From NCBI GenBank assembly GCA_003415625.1, contig PYIU01000003.1, forward strand, positions 5,084,001 to 5,148,000: a stretch of DNA of 64,000 nucleotides. The letters run 5' to 3'. This stretch comes from Aquanectria penicillioides. Lineage: Eukaryota; Ascomycota; Sordariomycetes; Hypocreales; Nectriaceae. The notes below the pieces were generated by a model, which was not told the origin of the DNA, did not search any database, and worked only from the letters and a program-made list of their open reading frames with translations. Position numbers and translations under genes: made by a program. Positions 35,901 to 45,991 of the stretch are shown one piece after another. Every line of letters starts with the position of its first letter. Position 1 is the first letter of the stretch.

Positions 35901-36949
35901 AGATGATGGATAACGATATTCAAGACTACATCGACCGTGGAGGACCGTCAAACCTTGCTTCTAACCAGCGGGCCATCGCCAGTCTCGAGAGGGGCATTAC
36001 AAACACAGAGAAGGAGATCACGGATCTCACAGTCCGTACCAACAAGCTCAAGCAGGACATTGACAATGGTGATCGGAAAAAGAAGAATATCAACGACAAC
36101 CTGAATTACCGAAAACACCTCCGTATGTTGGAGGTTATCCGCCATGACATATCTGAATTGGAGGATCGTAATGCCGACGAGGACTATGAACGTCTGCAGG
36201 CCGAGGCTCGATCGCAGGAAAATCATTACAACCGCTTGCTTGCCGAACGTGGCTCCGTCATGGGCACGATGAAAACCAAAGACGAGGAGCTCGGACGGTT
36301 ACTACAGGAATGGGAGATGGACTATAAAGATGCCAAGAGAAAGTACCGCGAGTCCCACATCCGCGTGGAGACAACGAAGGCTGCAATTGAGGACTTGGCC
36401 CAGTGCGGCTCTGCTGTTGACAAGGCCGTGATGCAATTCCACTCTCTCAAAATGGCCGAAATCAACCGCATCGCAGGCGAGCTCTGGCAAAGCACGTACC
36501 AGGGCACAGATATCGATACCATTCTTATCCGCTCCGATAACGAATCAAGCACAGGTAAGCGAAACTACAACTACCGACTCTGCATGGTAAAGCAAGATAC
36601 GGAGATGGACATGCGCGGCCGCTGCTCTGCTGGCCAGAAAGTCCTTGCTTCGATCATCATCCGTCTTGCCCTGGCCGAGTCTTTTGGCGTCAACTGCGGT
36701 CTCATTGCACTTGACGAGCCTACCACGAATCTTGACCGTGACAACATCAAGAGTCTGGCTGAAAGTTTGCACATGATTATCAAGGCACGGCAAGCGCAGA
36801 GCAACTTCCAACTGATTGTCATCACTCATGACGAGGAATTCTTGCGGCACATGCGTTGTAGCGATTTCTGCGATAGCTTTTTCCGAGTCAGGCGTGACGA
36901 GCGACAGAACAGTGTCATTTCGAGGGAGAGCATCACGAAGATTTTCTAA
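32975..36949 (+). CDS. RAD50: RAD50 DNA double-strand-break repair ATPase
   Basis: SMC-like ATPase of the MRE11-RAD50-NBS1 complex, acting in break processing, telomere maintenance and checkpoint signalling. The open frame is continuous, but the segment 33182-33232 (51 nt, GTAGGC donor, CTAAC branch, AG end) interrupts the conserved HDPK/LCGEKE joint and is almost certainly an intron. The mature protein is then 1307 residues, the usual Rad50 length. Walker A is GYNGSGKTT (residues 34-42). Long coiled coils flank the zinc-hook CLLC (about 686-689). The ABC signature SAGQKVLAS lies near 1201 and Walker B LIALDEPTTNLD near 1226. No frame break occurs in nearly 4 kb, in contrast to its neighbours. 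Confidence 0.96.
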   Translation: MSRIDKLSISGVRSFSPAVREAIQFNTPLTLIVGYNGSGKTTIIECLKYATTGELPPNSKGGAFIHDPKVGPFLSAAGTVSSNTPELCGEKEVMAQVKLQFRSINDRQHVATRSMQLTVKKTTRSQKTLDCSLVVVNNGERTTTSTRQAQLDEMIPERLGVSPAILDAVIFCHQDESLWPLSEPSALKKRFDEIFEAMKYTKAIDNLKVLRKKQVEQLGKLQNDEAHNKVDKDRGERAEKRMKALQSEIEASRDTCESISAEMEETQDRIKGIRETANTHLEIVHNLNNKREQLDYRQDAVKELKMTIDELHEDDASLESDLAHYEDRMRHLQDEADNNKTQYNELQNELSQSRKDLSIKLAEQGKHQSDKDKYERQLKMRMEVIQEAAQTYNFSGFDGDLTDQHVKSFSDRLQKLLNEKKRDLERVHKENSAELDSATSVITDLEGRKAARTQDRVSAKQRLNAIEKRTSVLQNESGMIDVDEGAKAILDGQLEDLETRFQSSQKTFEASDWDRQLSHENDKLHQLESENEKLGRELIECTRLASDRAQLDLRKKELTDRKRRLDTLTNTWKAKLDKVLSSEWEPETLDAKFHSVLKEQSKVVVEAQKRRDQTRQKQQRVEFRLRNAKESLEKNTKEAAGCQKQVIDALQTVRDNAIIEDYPEEVASVEQQVEDLRNELSLFDALVDYYNKCKRMLESKKKCLLCERHFDDNQAASLDRLGKKIEKNLDPKGKVDVEKDLKESMGTLEKLRSVRSTYDTHERLSAKLPSLRDECKTAESEYDTIERQLEEQSSIVSAEEEKLKDMEDMSKTVMTIGQTVKDIADSEAQVDRIMSQQMSSGATRSPDEIHELQASISEQMRGLKSRISKLTNDRQRTKDQLNALELEKSELRNKISRATGQLDKKKDIQNQIQALKEEQSHQREVIHRADEDLENIEPSMNEARSARDEVLRRGRSKEQVIVEARDAVASSVNEMKMMDNDIQDYIDRGGPSNLASNQRAIASLERGITNTEKEITDLTVRTNKLKQDIDNGDRKKKNINDNLNYRKHLRMLEVIRHDISELEDRNADEDYERLQAEARSQENHYNRLLAERGSVMGTMKTKDEELGRLLQEWEMDYKDAKRKYRESHIRVETTKAAIEDLAQCGSAVDKAVMQFHSLKMAEINRIAGELWQSTYQGTDIDTILIRSDNESSTGKRNYNYRLCMVKQDTEMDMRGRCSAGQKVLASIIIRLALAESFGVNCGLIALDEPTTNLDRDNIKSLAESLHMIIKARQAQSNFQLIVITHDEEFLRHMRCSDFCDSFFRVRRDERQNSVISRESITKIF

Positions 36950-38295
36950 TGAGCAGTGCAGTATATATGGTAATGCATTCAACTGCGCGGAGGGAAGGGT
37001 GGACCTGGCGTTTGGGAAAATCTAGTGGGCATTGGCTGTGTCAACATGGACAGCTTTGACGTCTCCCATTCTGTTGCGTTCCTTCTTCTATGAATCATAT
37101 AAAAGATTTCCAAAATAATCAACCGAGTTGATGGGCTAATTCCATCATGAGATTTGAGAGGGCTGATCCACGCTATGTTTCCAAGCTCGCATCTCTTTAT
37201 TCTCTTGCTTGCTTTTTTTTTACCCTTGGCCTTGGGATTCCACAGGTCATTGTCTACCAAACTAACCTCTTTGATTATAACACTAGTTGGCTTGAGCTTC
37301 CACCTACTTACACATATTGTGGGCATGGCTACTCAACCTTGGCGCTAATAACACGGGGACGTTGAGGTCATGGGGAGCACAAGCGGATCACGGCATAGCT
37401 CCGAGCGTAGTGCGCGTCGCAATACTTGGTTTGAAATTATCACTGACATGGGTTACTCGTACTTCGAGGTGACTTGCAACCAACAAACGACAACTCAAGC
37501 GAAACTTCCAAATATGAGTCACAATCACCCAATCAGATGAGGCAACAGCTGCAATGTCGATCTCGGCTAGAATGCTAACTCAAGAGAAGCCAAACTACGT
37601 AAGACGGACGTCCGAGGGAGACCGAATGGATTCGTGATGGTGTCAGCCCCTCCCCAAAACGCAACATTGTGGTTCGGAATTACGAGTCGGCAATAATTTG
37701 GCTAGCCCCATGCTTGGTCCCATGCTTGGTCCCATGCTTGGCCACATTAGACGATCCATCTCCACCTCCGCTCTCCACAACCCGATTCAGGCGCATCCAG
37801 GGACCCATCCACCTTACCTAAACCTCGCCCGAATCGGACCTAGGCCATGGAGACCGAAGTTGCAAACGTCTTTGCGCCCAAGCTTTGCCGTGCCGGGTAG
37901 CCGGCCCTCGGAGACGGGCGAGTTTCCACACCTATGATTTCGCCTCGCGCCTTCCAAAGTCCGAGCCTCTTTTTGAAGGGGAATGGGAAAAAAAAAATCT
38001 TTGACGCCGAAGCCCACGACGCGCCATCGTCATGATGCCTTGGTTATAACACGCTTCATTGCTTCCTTCAACTCGTGGATTTTGTGGCAAGTGCCAATTC
38101 GCTTCTCTTTTCTTGTTCTCAACGTCGACATCAACTCCGTAGTGAATACTTGGTTGACCGGCCAGCGGCGCCCTCCCACCTGTCAAAGAATACATCATCG
38201 ACTCTAGCCCGAGAGGGGAGGGGATACATCATACACGCAACTGCATCGTTTTTCTGTCAATCTCTGCAAAGCCCCCTGGATCGCAGCCAGCAGCA
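36950..38295. other. Intergenic upstream of the MFS gene
   Basis: About 1.3 kb with the RAD50 3' region and the MFS promoter. It includes the 3 x 12 bp tandem repeat at 37707-37742. Open frames here are short and unconvincing. Confidence 0.55.
37707..37742. repeat. 3 x 12 bp tandem repeat (CCCATGCTTGGT)
   Basis: Three head-to-tail copies, the last with one change at its final base. They lie about 550 bp upstream of the MFS start codon. Confidence 0.9.
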
Positions 38296-40064
38296 ATGGC
38301 ACCCTCAACCGACCCGGGAGCCAGCTCCGACAGCACGCTCGATGTTGAGCGAGATGCGGAAGCCCCTGTGACCGCCCGGGAGGAGCCCAGCTCCGCAGTT
38401 TCCCCGAAGATGCCGAATCACAACCGGCCGGTGCACCTCCGGCCTCCGGTCTGGCGCCCGGAGACCCTGAGGCTGGCCGAACAAAGTTGCAGACGTTTCT
38501 CATCATGTTCGCCCTGTGCATGGCTCTCTTCCTCGCCGCGCTGGACATGACCATCATCACCACGGCCATCCCGACAATAGCTGGCGAGTTTCACTCCAGT
38601 GCCGGCTACGTCTGGGTTGGCAGTGCCTACCTGCTCGGCAATGCCGCCTTCGTCCCGACATGGGGCAAGATCTCTGACATCTTCGGCCGCAAGCCTGTTA
38701 TCCTAGCAGCTGCCGTCATCTTCTGGATCGGTTCTCTGATCTGCGCCCTCAGCAAGAGCATGGGTATGCTCATCGCTGCGCGAGCCATCCAGGGTGTAGG
38801 CGGTGGCGGCCTCGTCGTGCTCCCCAACATCACTGTCAGCGACCTGTTTTCCATGCGGAACCGTGGCATGTACTTTGGCATGCTTGGTATGGTTTGGGCG
38901 CTGGCTTCTGCCGTCGGTCCTGTCCTCGGCGGCGTCTTCACCACCAAGGCGACATGGCGATGGTGTTTCTACATCAACTTGCCCATCTCGGCCGTTGCCA
39001 TTGTCATCCTCATCTTTGTCTTGAAGCTGCACAATCCCAAGACGCCCATGAAGGAGGGCCTCCTTGCCATCGACTGGCCTGGAAGTGTTCTCATCATTGG
39101 CGGCACCATTATGTGGCTTCTTGGCCTCGAGTTTGGCGGTGTCACCTATCCATGGAACTCGGCTACAACTATCTGTCTGATCCTCTTTGGTGTCTTGATT
39201 ATTTTCATCTTTATGATTTATGAGTGGAAGGTCGCCAAGTACCCCGTTATACCCGTTCGCCTCTTCCACAATCAGAACAACGTTGCTGTCTTTGGACTCG
39301 CTTTTACCCATGCCTTCACTTTCATGTCCGGTAGCTACTGGCTTCCCCTATATTACCAGGGCGTTATTGGTGCCTCGTCGTTGCTCTCAGGTGTCTATCT
39401 CCTGCCGTATGTACTGGCACTCTCCTTCATCTCGGCTGCAAGCGGCATTTTCATCAAGAAAACGGGTATGTACAAGCTCGTCATCGTTGCGGGATTCGCA
39501 GTTGCTGTCTTGGGTTTCGGCCTATTCATCAACTTGGAGGCCAAGGCGAACTGGGCCAAGATCATCATTTTCCAGATAATTGCCGGTCTCGGTATTGGCC
39601 CCAACTTCCAGGCGCCCCTAATCGCACTCCAGACCAATGTCGAACCTCGCGACATTGGCGCGGCCACTTCCAGTTTTTCTTTCATTCGCCAAATGGGCAC
39701 ATCGATCTCAGTTGTCATTGGAGGAGTCATTTTCAACAATGAAATGGACAAGCAATACCCAACACTTGAAAGAGAACTGGGTCCCGAACTAGCCAAGCTT
39801 TTGTCTGGAACCAACGCCGCCAGCAGCACCGAGATCGTCGGCCAGCTGACAGGTGAAGACGGCAGAATTGCCAAGGATGCGTACTGGAAGAGTCTGCAGA
39901 CCATGTACATTGTCTACACTTGCTTCGCGGCGCTGGGTCTCATCATCAGTCTCTTGATCCGCCAAGTGAACCTGAGCAAGGACCATAAGGAACACAAAAC
40001 AGGACTTCAGTCGCTCAAGGCTAATAAGAGCGATAAGGCTTCGGGGAAGGAGACTGGAAACTAA
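38296..40064 (+). CDS. MFS drug/toxin exporter, 14-TM (DHA2-like)
   Basis: Plasma-membrane proton antiporter of the major facilitator superfamily, about 589 residues, intronless. A hydrophilic N-terminus of about 70 residues (MAPSTDPGASSDSTLDVERD) is followed by around 14 membrane helices. Motif A reads GKISDIFGRKP; the antiporter motif C region reads ASAVGPVLGGVF; the conserved LDMTIITTAIPTI opens helix 1. The C-terminal tail is Lys-rich and cytosolic. One missing C in the run at about 38403-38406 (four present, five needed) separates the ATG at 38296 from the transporter frame. Adding one C gives a continuous VSPEDAESQ junction. Without this the frame has no ATG before helix 1. It is convergent with the FMO gene. 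The substrate is unknown; a link to the adjacent oxidase is inferred from position only. Confidence 0.88.
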
Positions 40065-40370
40065 ATATTGACTGTACTTTTGAGATACCCGCACGCAAAA
40101 GAAGATTGAACTTCATTGTGTTTATTCAACAACTGGCGGTACATGTATTACGATACGTCATGTGTAATTAAAATGGTGTTATAAAGAGAGAATGGTAGAT
40201 ATCACCTTCAACGCACACACCTCTTATCTTTCTTATGTCTCCTTCGATTGAAATGGTGGGATAATCTCCTTGATGGTGCCCAAGTGAGATCTTTGATGCA
40301 CTTTCTATTTACATATATATATATTCATGAGGTATCGGTTCTTCATAAATAATGCCGTTCTAATTCAAAA
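40065..40370. other. Convergent intergenic region (MFS / FMO)
   Basis: 306 bp holding both 3' ends. It contains an AT-alternating run (about 40313-40324). No gene is seen. Confidence 0.7.
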
Positions 40371-41944
40371 TTACTGCTCGCCGTTCTCAGCAGACTTCCT
40401 CCATTTTGCGTAATCAAAACCCAGGTCCTCTAGGGTTCTCAGCTCGTGCCTCTTCTCGCCCATGGCCCGGCTGGCAAGTTTGATCTTGGGCACACGCTCT
40501 CGAACCCATCTCTTTTCCAGGTCCCAGTATGGAGGCTTCTTACCAGCCCCCTCATTCTCCAAGCCTAGCTCGGGAGCCTTGGCCGCGGTGCCACTAAGAT
40601 CGCACAGACGGTTTACGTATTCGACATCTTCTGGGAAAATCATGATGTGGATGGCTTTGCCGTCTCCCTTGGTTTTATGCTGATCCTCAACCCAGGCGTC
40701 CATCTCCGCCCTCGAAGGAGGGGCCAAGCGCCCAGACCAGATTCGTCCGATGACAGCACTCTGGGCCTCAGAAACTGGCAAGGGAACGATTCGCTGCGGT
40801 ACGCTGAGGAATGCTAGGGTAGGATCGGCTGCGTATAGAATGTGCTCCCAGAGGTGGGCCGCGTGACTGCCGCTGGGAACAACGATAGGGACTTCGAGGT
40901 TCTTAAGGAAGGGATAGGAGTAGTGGAAACCAGTGCAGAAGATGACGGCATCAATATTATCTTCAACACGGCCGTTTGCGAAACGAACGCCACGAGTTTC
41001 GGGGAGAAACTCAACGATTTCGGGTACGTACGCTGCCCATGGGTTATCCTGGGGAGGCTGAGCGCCGGGAAGCTTCTCCTTTTCTGAGACGAAGACTGGG
41101 AGTTTCGCGACAGTGGATAGCTGAACGCTCACGTCAACTCCAGAGGCAGAGTTGCCCACAACAATGACTCTCTGCAGGCAAGTCAGCACGGCTCCGGCGT
41201 AAGCGCTGGCAGGCGTATACATACCTCGTCCTTGAAATCATTGGGACGGCGGTAAAACTTTGAATGTGAAATAGCTCCGGGGAAAGCCTTGTCAAACTCG
41301 GCGAGCCTGGGGATGTTCGGGATAAAAGGGTCATTGTAATGGCCGCTGGCAACTACAATCGCGTCGAACTCGGCCTTGGTAGTTTGGTTCGCCTTCAGGT
41401 CGAGCACCTCAACCTGCCAGGGACCATCCTTTTGAGATGCAGGCTTCTCGACGTTAACAACCTGGGAGTGATACGAGATGTAAGGCGATAATTCCTCAGC
41501 ATAATCTTTGAGGTACTGCAAAACAGCACTGTGGCGAGGGAACAAGGAAGAGCCTTGGGGAAACGGAGTGTCCGCGTAGCACATGAGGGAGTGTGGGATG
41601 TTAGTCTCGAGCAGGTCATAGATGGGCGACATGAACTCGACATCGGCGCTCTCCTTGGCCCAGATGGCCTGGTCTGGGATGGAGCTGGGGTGCGTCCTGG
41701 GGACGGAGAAGCCCTGCTCTCGAGCTAGTGGAGTGTAGTTCCATACGCCTCCGGGGGTGGCCCTCTGCTCGAAGAGCTGGACCTTTGAGAACTTCTTCTC
41801 GGCCAGGAAGTATCTTGATTGGGCGGGTTAGGAAGTGCTGCAAGAAACGAACTGCTGGCACACGTACTTTGCAGCAGCTAGGCCGCTGGGGCCAGCACCG
41901 ATGATGGCGATGCGGGCCACATTGAGCTTATCTGCCAAGGCCAT
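40371..41944 (-). CDS. Flavin-containing monooxygenase
   Basis: NADPH- and FAD-dependent monooxygenase of the FMO (class B flavoprotein) family, which oxygenates nucleophilic N or S atoms in small molecules. Exons are 41868-41944, 41225-41813 and 40371-41171 (introns of 54 and 53 nt), about 488 residues. FAD motif GAGPSG (residues 16-21), the FMO-identifying FPGAISHSKFY (203-213, FxGxxxHxxx[YF] type) and the NADPH motif GNSASG (228-233) are all intact. FCTGFHYSYPFL is the usual third motif. No signal peptide or membrane anchor is seen, so it is probably cytosolic. Its frame is unbroken. The next gene upstream is the Zn2Cys6 factor and the next downstream the MFS exporter, so the three may work together. 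The substrate is unknown. Confidence 0.92.
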
Positions 41945-43264
41945 TTTTATTCCTGTTCAAGTGCTTGGGCGATGATGACTGCTAGAGAATGGGCGATCAG
42001 TAGTGTTACTTTTAAAGGCAAATTGCCGTTGGAGTGACCGTTTTATTGCGTACTTGGGGGTGAAGCCCGAGAGAACATTGGCGTGGCTCGCAAAGAGCGA
42101 GGTATATATCGTTCTTATTAAAAAGAGTCACCCTCACGACAATGGTAAATAGCTAATCAGACAAGAAGGGGGAGAAGGGCAAGGAGGCTAGGAGAGAGCC
42201 TGAGAGGCCTGGCTAGCTATCCAAAGCCTTGTCAAAGCCCGATGGAATCCCCGATGGAGACCCCGATGGATTCCGCAAAATAGCCTCATGGCCCGTCTTG
42301 GTCTCTGAGGCGGCGGACTCCATCACTAAACATGGCCTGATTGTGATTGGGTGGTAGAGGCCGTGTCCCATTGAGGCAATATCGGGTCGCGCGGAGGCCG
42401 ACCGCAATTCCGACTCCGGCGTGGGAGCAGTCGGGGCTCGGCCGACTGTTGTCAGACTTGCCCCATGTGCGGCGTGTAATTTGGAGGTTTGGTATTCTGT
42501 TGGTTTTGCGGTTTATTCCTGTAAGTTACAGCTAGAAAACAGGTTCGGCCTCTGCCATGATACATGTGTCTGCACGACGAGGAAATGCGGCAATGGGGGC
42601 ATGATAGATAACGCAAGGATTTTTTTGGTCAGACTCTAAATGGGGTCAACCCGCATGGAGTTCCAACGGCGATTGTTCTTAGTTTGGGTAATGATAATTA
42701 ATTAATTAAAAAAAAAAACTTTAAAAAAAATTTAAAGACAATTGAATGGCTGACCATTCTGGAGGGCTAACCAGCATTACCGTTTATCGGGTGCCCGCAA
42801 GCACGCAATCTGATCCACTCTGGTTGACATCGCGGAGCCGCGTGCGTGTCGTGTGTCCTGTGTGGTTTGCCAACCATTCATTCATTCTCTGATGGTGCTG
42901 AACGGTGCTCTCACCGGCATCGTGGTTGTGCTACCCATGAAACTTGCTTTTTTTTGGCCTTCCTGTCTCTTCCCACGCATCTCGTACTCGTCCAGCAGTC
43001 TTGAGAGAAGTGTTGTTGGGGGTTTCTGTGCTGTCTTATCGCAGAGCCGCCCCTCAATCCTCTATCTGTCTGTCCGTGACTTTATCTCCACGCATGGCGG
43101 GTCTTTTGTGTACCCCCCCCCCCCCCATTGATTGCTTGATCTAGCCTGTGCGAGCCCCTTTGGGTCCTCTATCGAGCACGGCACTAAAGAGGACCCGTAC
43201 GTATGGGCAGCACAGCTTGGGAGAGAGTTTGGAGATTGGAGAGAGCCCGAGCCGGTGGCCCGAA
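41945..43264. promoter_or_regulatory. Divergent promoter region (FMO / Zn2Cys6 factor)
   Basis: About 1.3 kb between divergent start codons. It contains a 3 x 12 bp tandem repeat (42238-42273), an A/T-only patch near 42694-42735 and a C14 run (43113-43126) within 140 bp of the transcription-factor start. No gene is recognised. Confidence 0.5.
42238..42273. repeat. 3 x 12 bp tandem repeat (CCCGATGGANNC)
   Basis: Three adjacent copies, differing only at two positions of the unit, about 300 bp upstream of the FMO start. Confidence 0.9.
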
Positions 43265-45634
43265 ATGGCATCTGACATGAAGGCCTCGATCCACCGCTTC
43301 CGGCTGCGGAGGGTGTCTCCATCTCCACGGGACGCCGCCGGTCGGGCCCGCTCCGCTTCACCCCCCAGCGGCGGCCGGTCGCCTGATCAGAGACATCACC
43401 AGCATCAACTACAGCGACAGCCGCAGCAGCAACAACAACAGCAACAACAGCCAACTCAACAGTATCCACAGCACCAGCGTCCGCGTCCGCAGGCGCCTGT
43501 TGCTTCCTCTCGTGGCGGGCCCAGCTCCATCACCAGCGGAAGCAAACCCATGCCCCCGGCCTGTGACCGCTGCCGCAACTTCAAGAAGAAGTGCAGCCGG
43601 ACCTATCCCGTGTGCACTCTGTGCGCAAACGCTGGCCAGCGCTGCTCTTACTCCAACCCCATCGCCAGCGCCGAGGCCCAGGCCCACCAGCTGAGGTCGC
43701 GTGTCCAGTGGCTCAGCCGCTATGTCGACGAGCATCTGCTGCCCCCGGCCCAGCTTGGTGGCATTGATGCTGTCGAGACCGGCGCCGATTTGACCGCCGT
43801 GCTCGGCCCCGGGCCCCGCGGGTTGGGCCCTGCGCCGTCAGCTACGGGGTCGTCTCCGTTGTCGCGGCTGCCGGGCCCTGCAACGCCTCCGTCCGACCGG
43901 AACCCGGCCCGTGACACCTTTGGCGTGCGCGATCAGCCCATGGTTGATCAGCAGAGCATCGACGGCCGCATTGAGGACAAGGACCCAGGGAGCGTTGGCG
44001 CAACCAGCAGCAGCATCTCCTACCAGAGCTCGGCCGAGGGTTCCAACAAACGCCGCTTGGTTTCGCGGCAGGGTCTGCCGCCTGACATCCCAGCCAGTCG
44101 CTTCGTCGACGCCTACTTCCGCCATGTAAACCGGGGGTATCCGTTTGTAGATCAAGTCAGGATACGGCGAGACTTGGAGTCGTTAGGTGACATCTCGCAA
44201 GTTAACCGAGACCCTTCCGCGACTCTCCTGTACCTTGTAATGGCCATCGGGTGTACTACCTTGGAGCGCGCTGGCCAGGTTCCGCGCGGAACAGGGGAGC
44301 GGTTCGACGTGGCCTATCCGGACATTATCCAAGAGTGCTTGAGCCGTGAAAGCATTGAGTCGGTCCGAGTGTTGGTGCTGCTGGGGCTGTACTCGCTCTT
44401 TGATCCGGCCGCCATCTCGGCTTACACAATCGTCGGCATCGCAGCCAGGCAAGCCATGGTCATCGGCCTGACACGGCCGTTGCCCGAGGAGCAGATCCCA
44501 CCAGCCGAAAATGAGCTTCGCCACCGCCTGTACTGGAGCATTTTCGTCTTGGACCGCATGATGGCCGCATCCCAAGGTCTTCCTGTGGCGCTGACAGATG
44601 AGCACGCGAGCGTTCCATTACCCGGCCTGACGGTTGAAGAGTTTGCAAGCGCAGAGCGGGCTGTGTATGCTCGCAACTTACAGACCAGTCGTCACATAAT
44701 CCAGCTTCGGCAGCTCGAGGAGCGAATCCTACAAAGCGTCCATTTTCGAAAGCAAGCCGATGCCGTCGCCGTTGCGCCATCGGATCGCCGGGTGGTGCTC
44801 AGCAGCCTTCGAGCCGAAATCGAAGACTGGTACAGCAACGGGTGCCTCATGTCGCCCATGGAGGCTGACAACGTGCCCATCCACAGCAGCGTTACATGGT
44901 TGAGCGCCCAGTACTACCACCTCCTCTTCATTGCCTACTATCCGAACCACTTCAATGGCACATCGGCAGCTGTTTCTCGGCAAGAATTGCTGGAGTTTGC
45001 GAGGAAGCATGTCCAGGCCAACTCTGTGCTCCTCCAACAACGACAGCTTCCGCTTAATCGCGTGTCATTATGTCGATTACTTCCTGTGTGCCTGATGCTG
45101 ATGCACGACTTTGTGACAACGAGCAACTTTGCGGAGTGGGAAGGACAAGCCGCCGCGCCGTTCGTCGCTCGGGACGAAGTGGCAATCCTCATTTCGATAT
45201 TTGAAGCTTTCCCCAAATCCTGGTCGACTGCTCATGAGGCTGCCCGGCTCCTCCAGCAGTTTGCAGGAATCGCCACGGGCAGCATGCCAGCCTTCTACCC
45301 CAACCAATCCGTGTTCCCCCTTGCCAACGGAGGGGCCGCTGGAGGTGCCACGGCTAAAAGGGGGGGCATTGAGACACTAGTAAAGCCATGTATTGTTCAG
45401 TTTAGCGAGCTGGTTCAGCGGGTTCTGGGTAAAGCGACGTGTTTCCAATTCGTGCTCTATCCCCCAGAGCCGAAGGAGGTGGATCGGTTGAGCAGCCCGT
45501 TTGCTCTACCCACAGCGCAAGCGACTACAAATCCGTTGTTCTTCAACGCAGCGGATATGGGGAGTATGGGGACAGTAGGCGAGGAAGCCATAATGGGATA
45601 TCAGTGGGGATCTTGGGATCTGGACTTTTTGTAA
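43265..45634 (+). CDS. Zn2Cys6 transcription factor with fungal MHR domain
   Basis: Nuclear regulator, 789 residues, intronless. I chose the ATG at 43265 (GAAATGG) because the longer open frame upstream has no ATG. A poly-Gln/Pro stretch (about residues 50-75) precedes the binuclear zinc cluster C100-x2-C-x6-C-x6-C-x2-C-x6-C127 (CDRCRNFKKKC ... CTLCANAGQRC). A short basic/hydrophobic linker follows. The fungal-specific middle homology region (PF04082) starts near residue 282 (YFRHVNRGYPFVDQ) and includes the typical GLTRPLPEEQIPPAENELRH-type segment and the WSIFVLDRMMAASQGLP motif. No frame break. It lies next to the FMO and MFS genes and could be their local activator; this is inference from position. 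Confidence 0.93.
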   Translation: MASDMKASIHRFRLRRVSPSPRDAAGRARSASPPSGGRSPDQRHHQHQLQRQPQQQQQQQQQPTQQYPQHQRPRPQAPVASSRGGPSSITSGSKPMPPACDRCRNFKKKCSRTYPVCTLCANAGQRCSYSNPIASAEAQAHQLRSRVQWLSRYVDEHLLPPAQLGGIDAVETGADLTAVLGPGPRGLGPAPSATGSSPLSRLPGPATPPSDRNPARDTFGVRDQPMVDQQSIDGRIEDKDPGSVGATSSSISYQSSAEGSNKRRLVSRQGLPPDIPASRFVDAYFRHVNRGYPFVDQVRIRRDLESLGDISQVNRDPSATLLYLVMAIGCTTLERAGQVPRGTGERFDVAYPDIIQECLSRESIESVRVLVLLGLYSLFDPAAISAYTIVGIAARQAMVIGLTRPLPEEQIPPAENELRHRLYWSIFVLDRMMAASQGLPVALTDEHASVPLPGLTVEEFASAERAVYARNLQTSRHIIQLRQLEERILQSVHFRKQADAVAVAPSDRRVVLSSLRAEIEDWYSNGCLMSPMEADNVPIHSSVTWLSAQYYHLLFIAYYPNHFNGTSAAVSRQELLEFARKHVQANSVLLQQRQLPLNRVSLCRLLPVCLMLMHDFVTTSNFAEWEGQAAAPFVARDEVAILISIFEAFPKSWSTAHEAARLLQQFAGIATGSMPAFYPNQSVFPLANGGAAGGATAKRGGIETLVKPCIVQFSELVQRVLGKATCFQFVLYPPEPKEVDRLSSPFALPTAQATTNPLFFNAADMGSMGTVGEEAIMGYQWGSWDLDFL

Positions 45635-45991
45635 CTATGGCGGTTGGGATTTCATCGAGTTACATTGTTGTTATAAGCTGGGCGTTTTTGGCACTGGTTT
45701 CATTGGCGTTGGGGCACGACGAACTACAATGAGTCTCGGCGCGGAATGAAGACATTATATAGCATGATGACTCCAACTATACTCTTTTCTCTTATTTAAT
45801 GACCTCAAACACCCATGACTTTTTTACTCGGTGACATCAGTAGTCGTGGTTTGCGTCAAGGAATAGGATCTGCCATGCTGCCTGGCCCAGTTACCTGCCT
45901 AATCCTAGTTGGGCACAGTTCTCCACCGCTTCCAGCTTACTACTTTACACCATAGTTTGGCAACACAATTTCCAATGTAAATTGCTACATC
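45635..45991. other. Intergenic
   Basis: 357 bp between two genes on the same strand. It holds the transcription-factor 3' UTR and the phosphatase promoter; no other signal is clear. Confidence 0.6.

Noticed and set aside
37707..37742. CRISPR-like repeat
   Set aside because: Units are 12 bp and directly adjacent with no spacers, in a eukaryotic genome.
38703..39311. 202-codon minus-strand ORF
   Set aside because: Antisense shadow of the MFS transporter helices.
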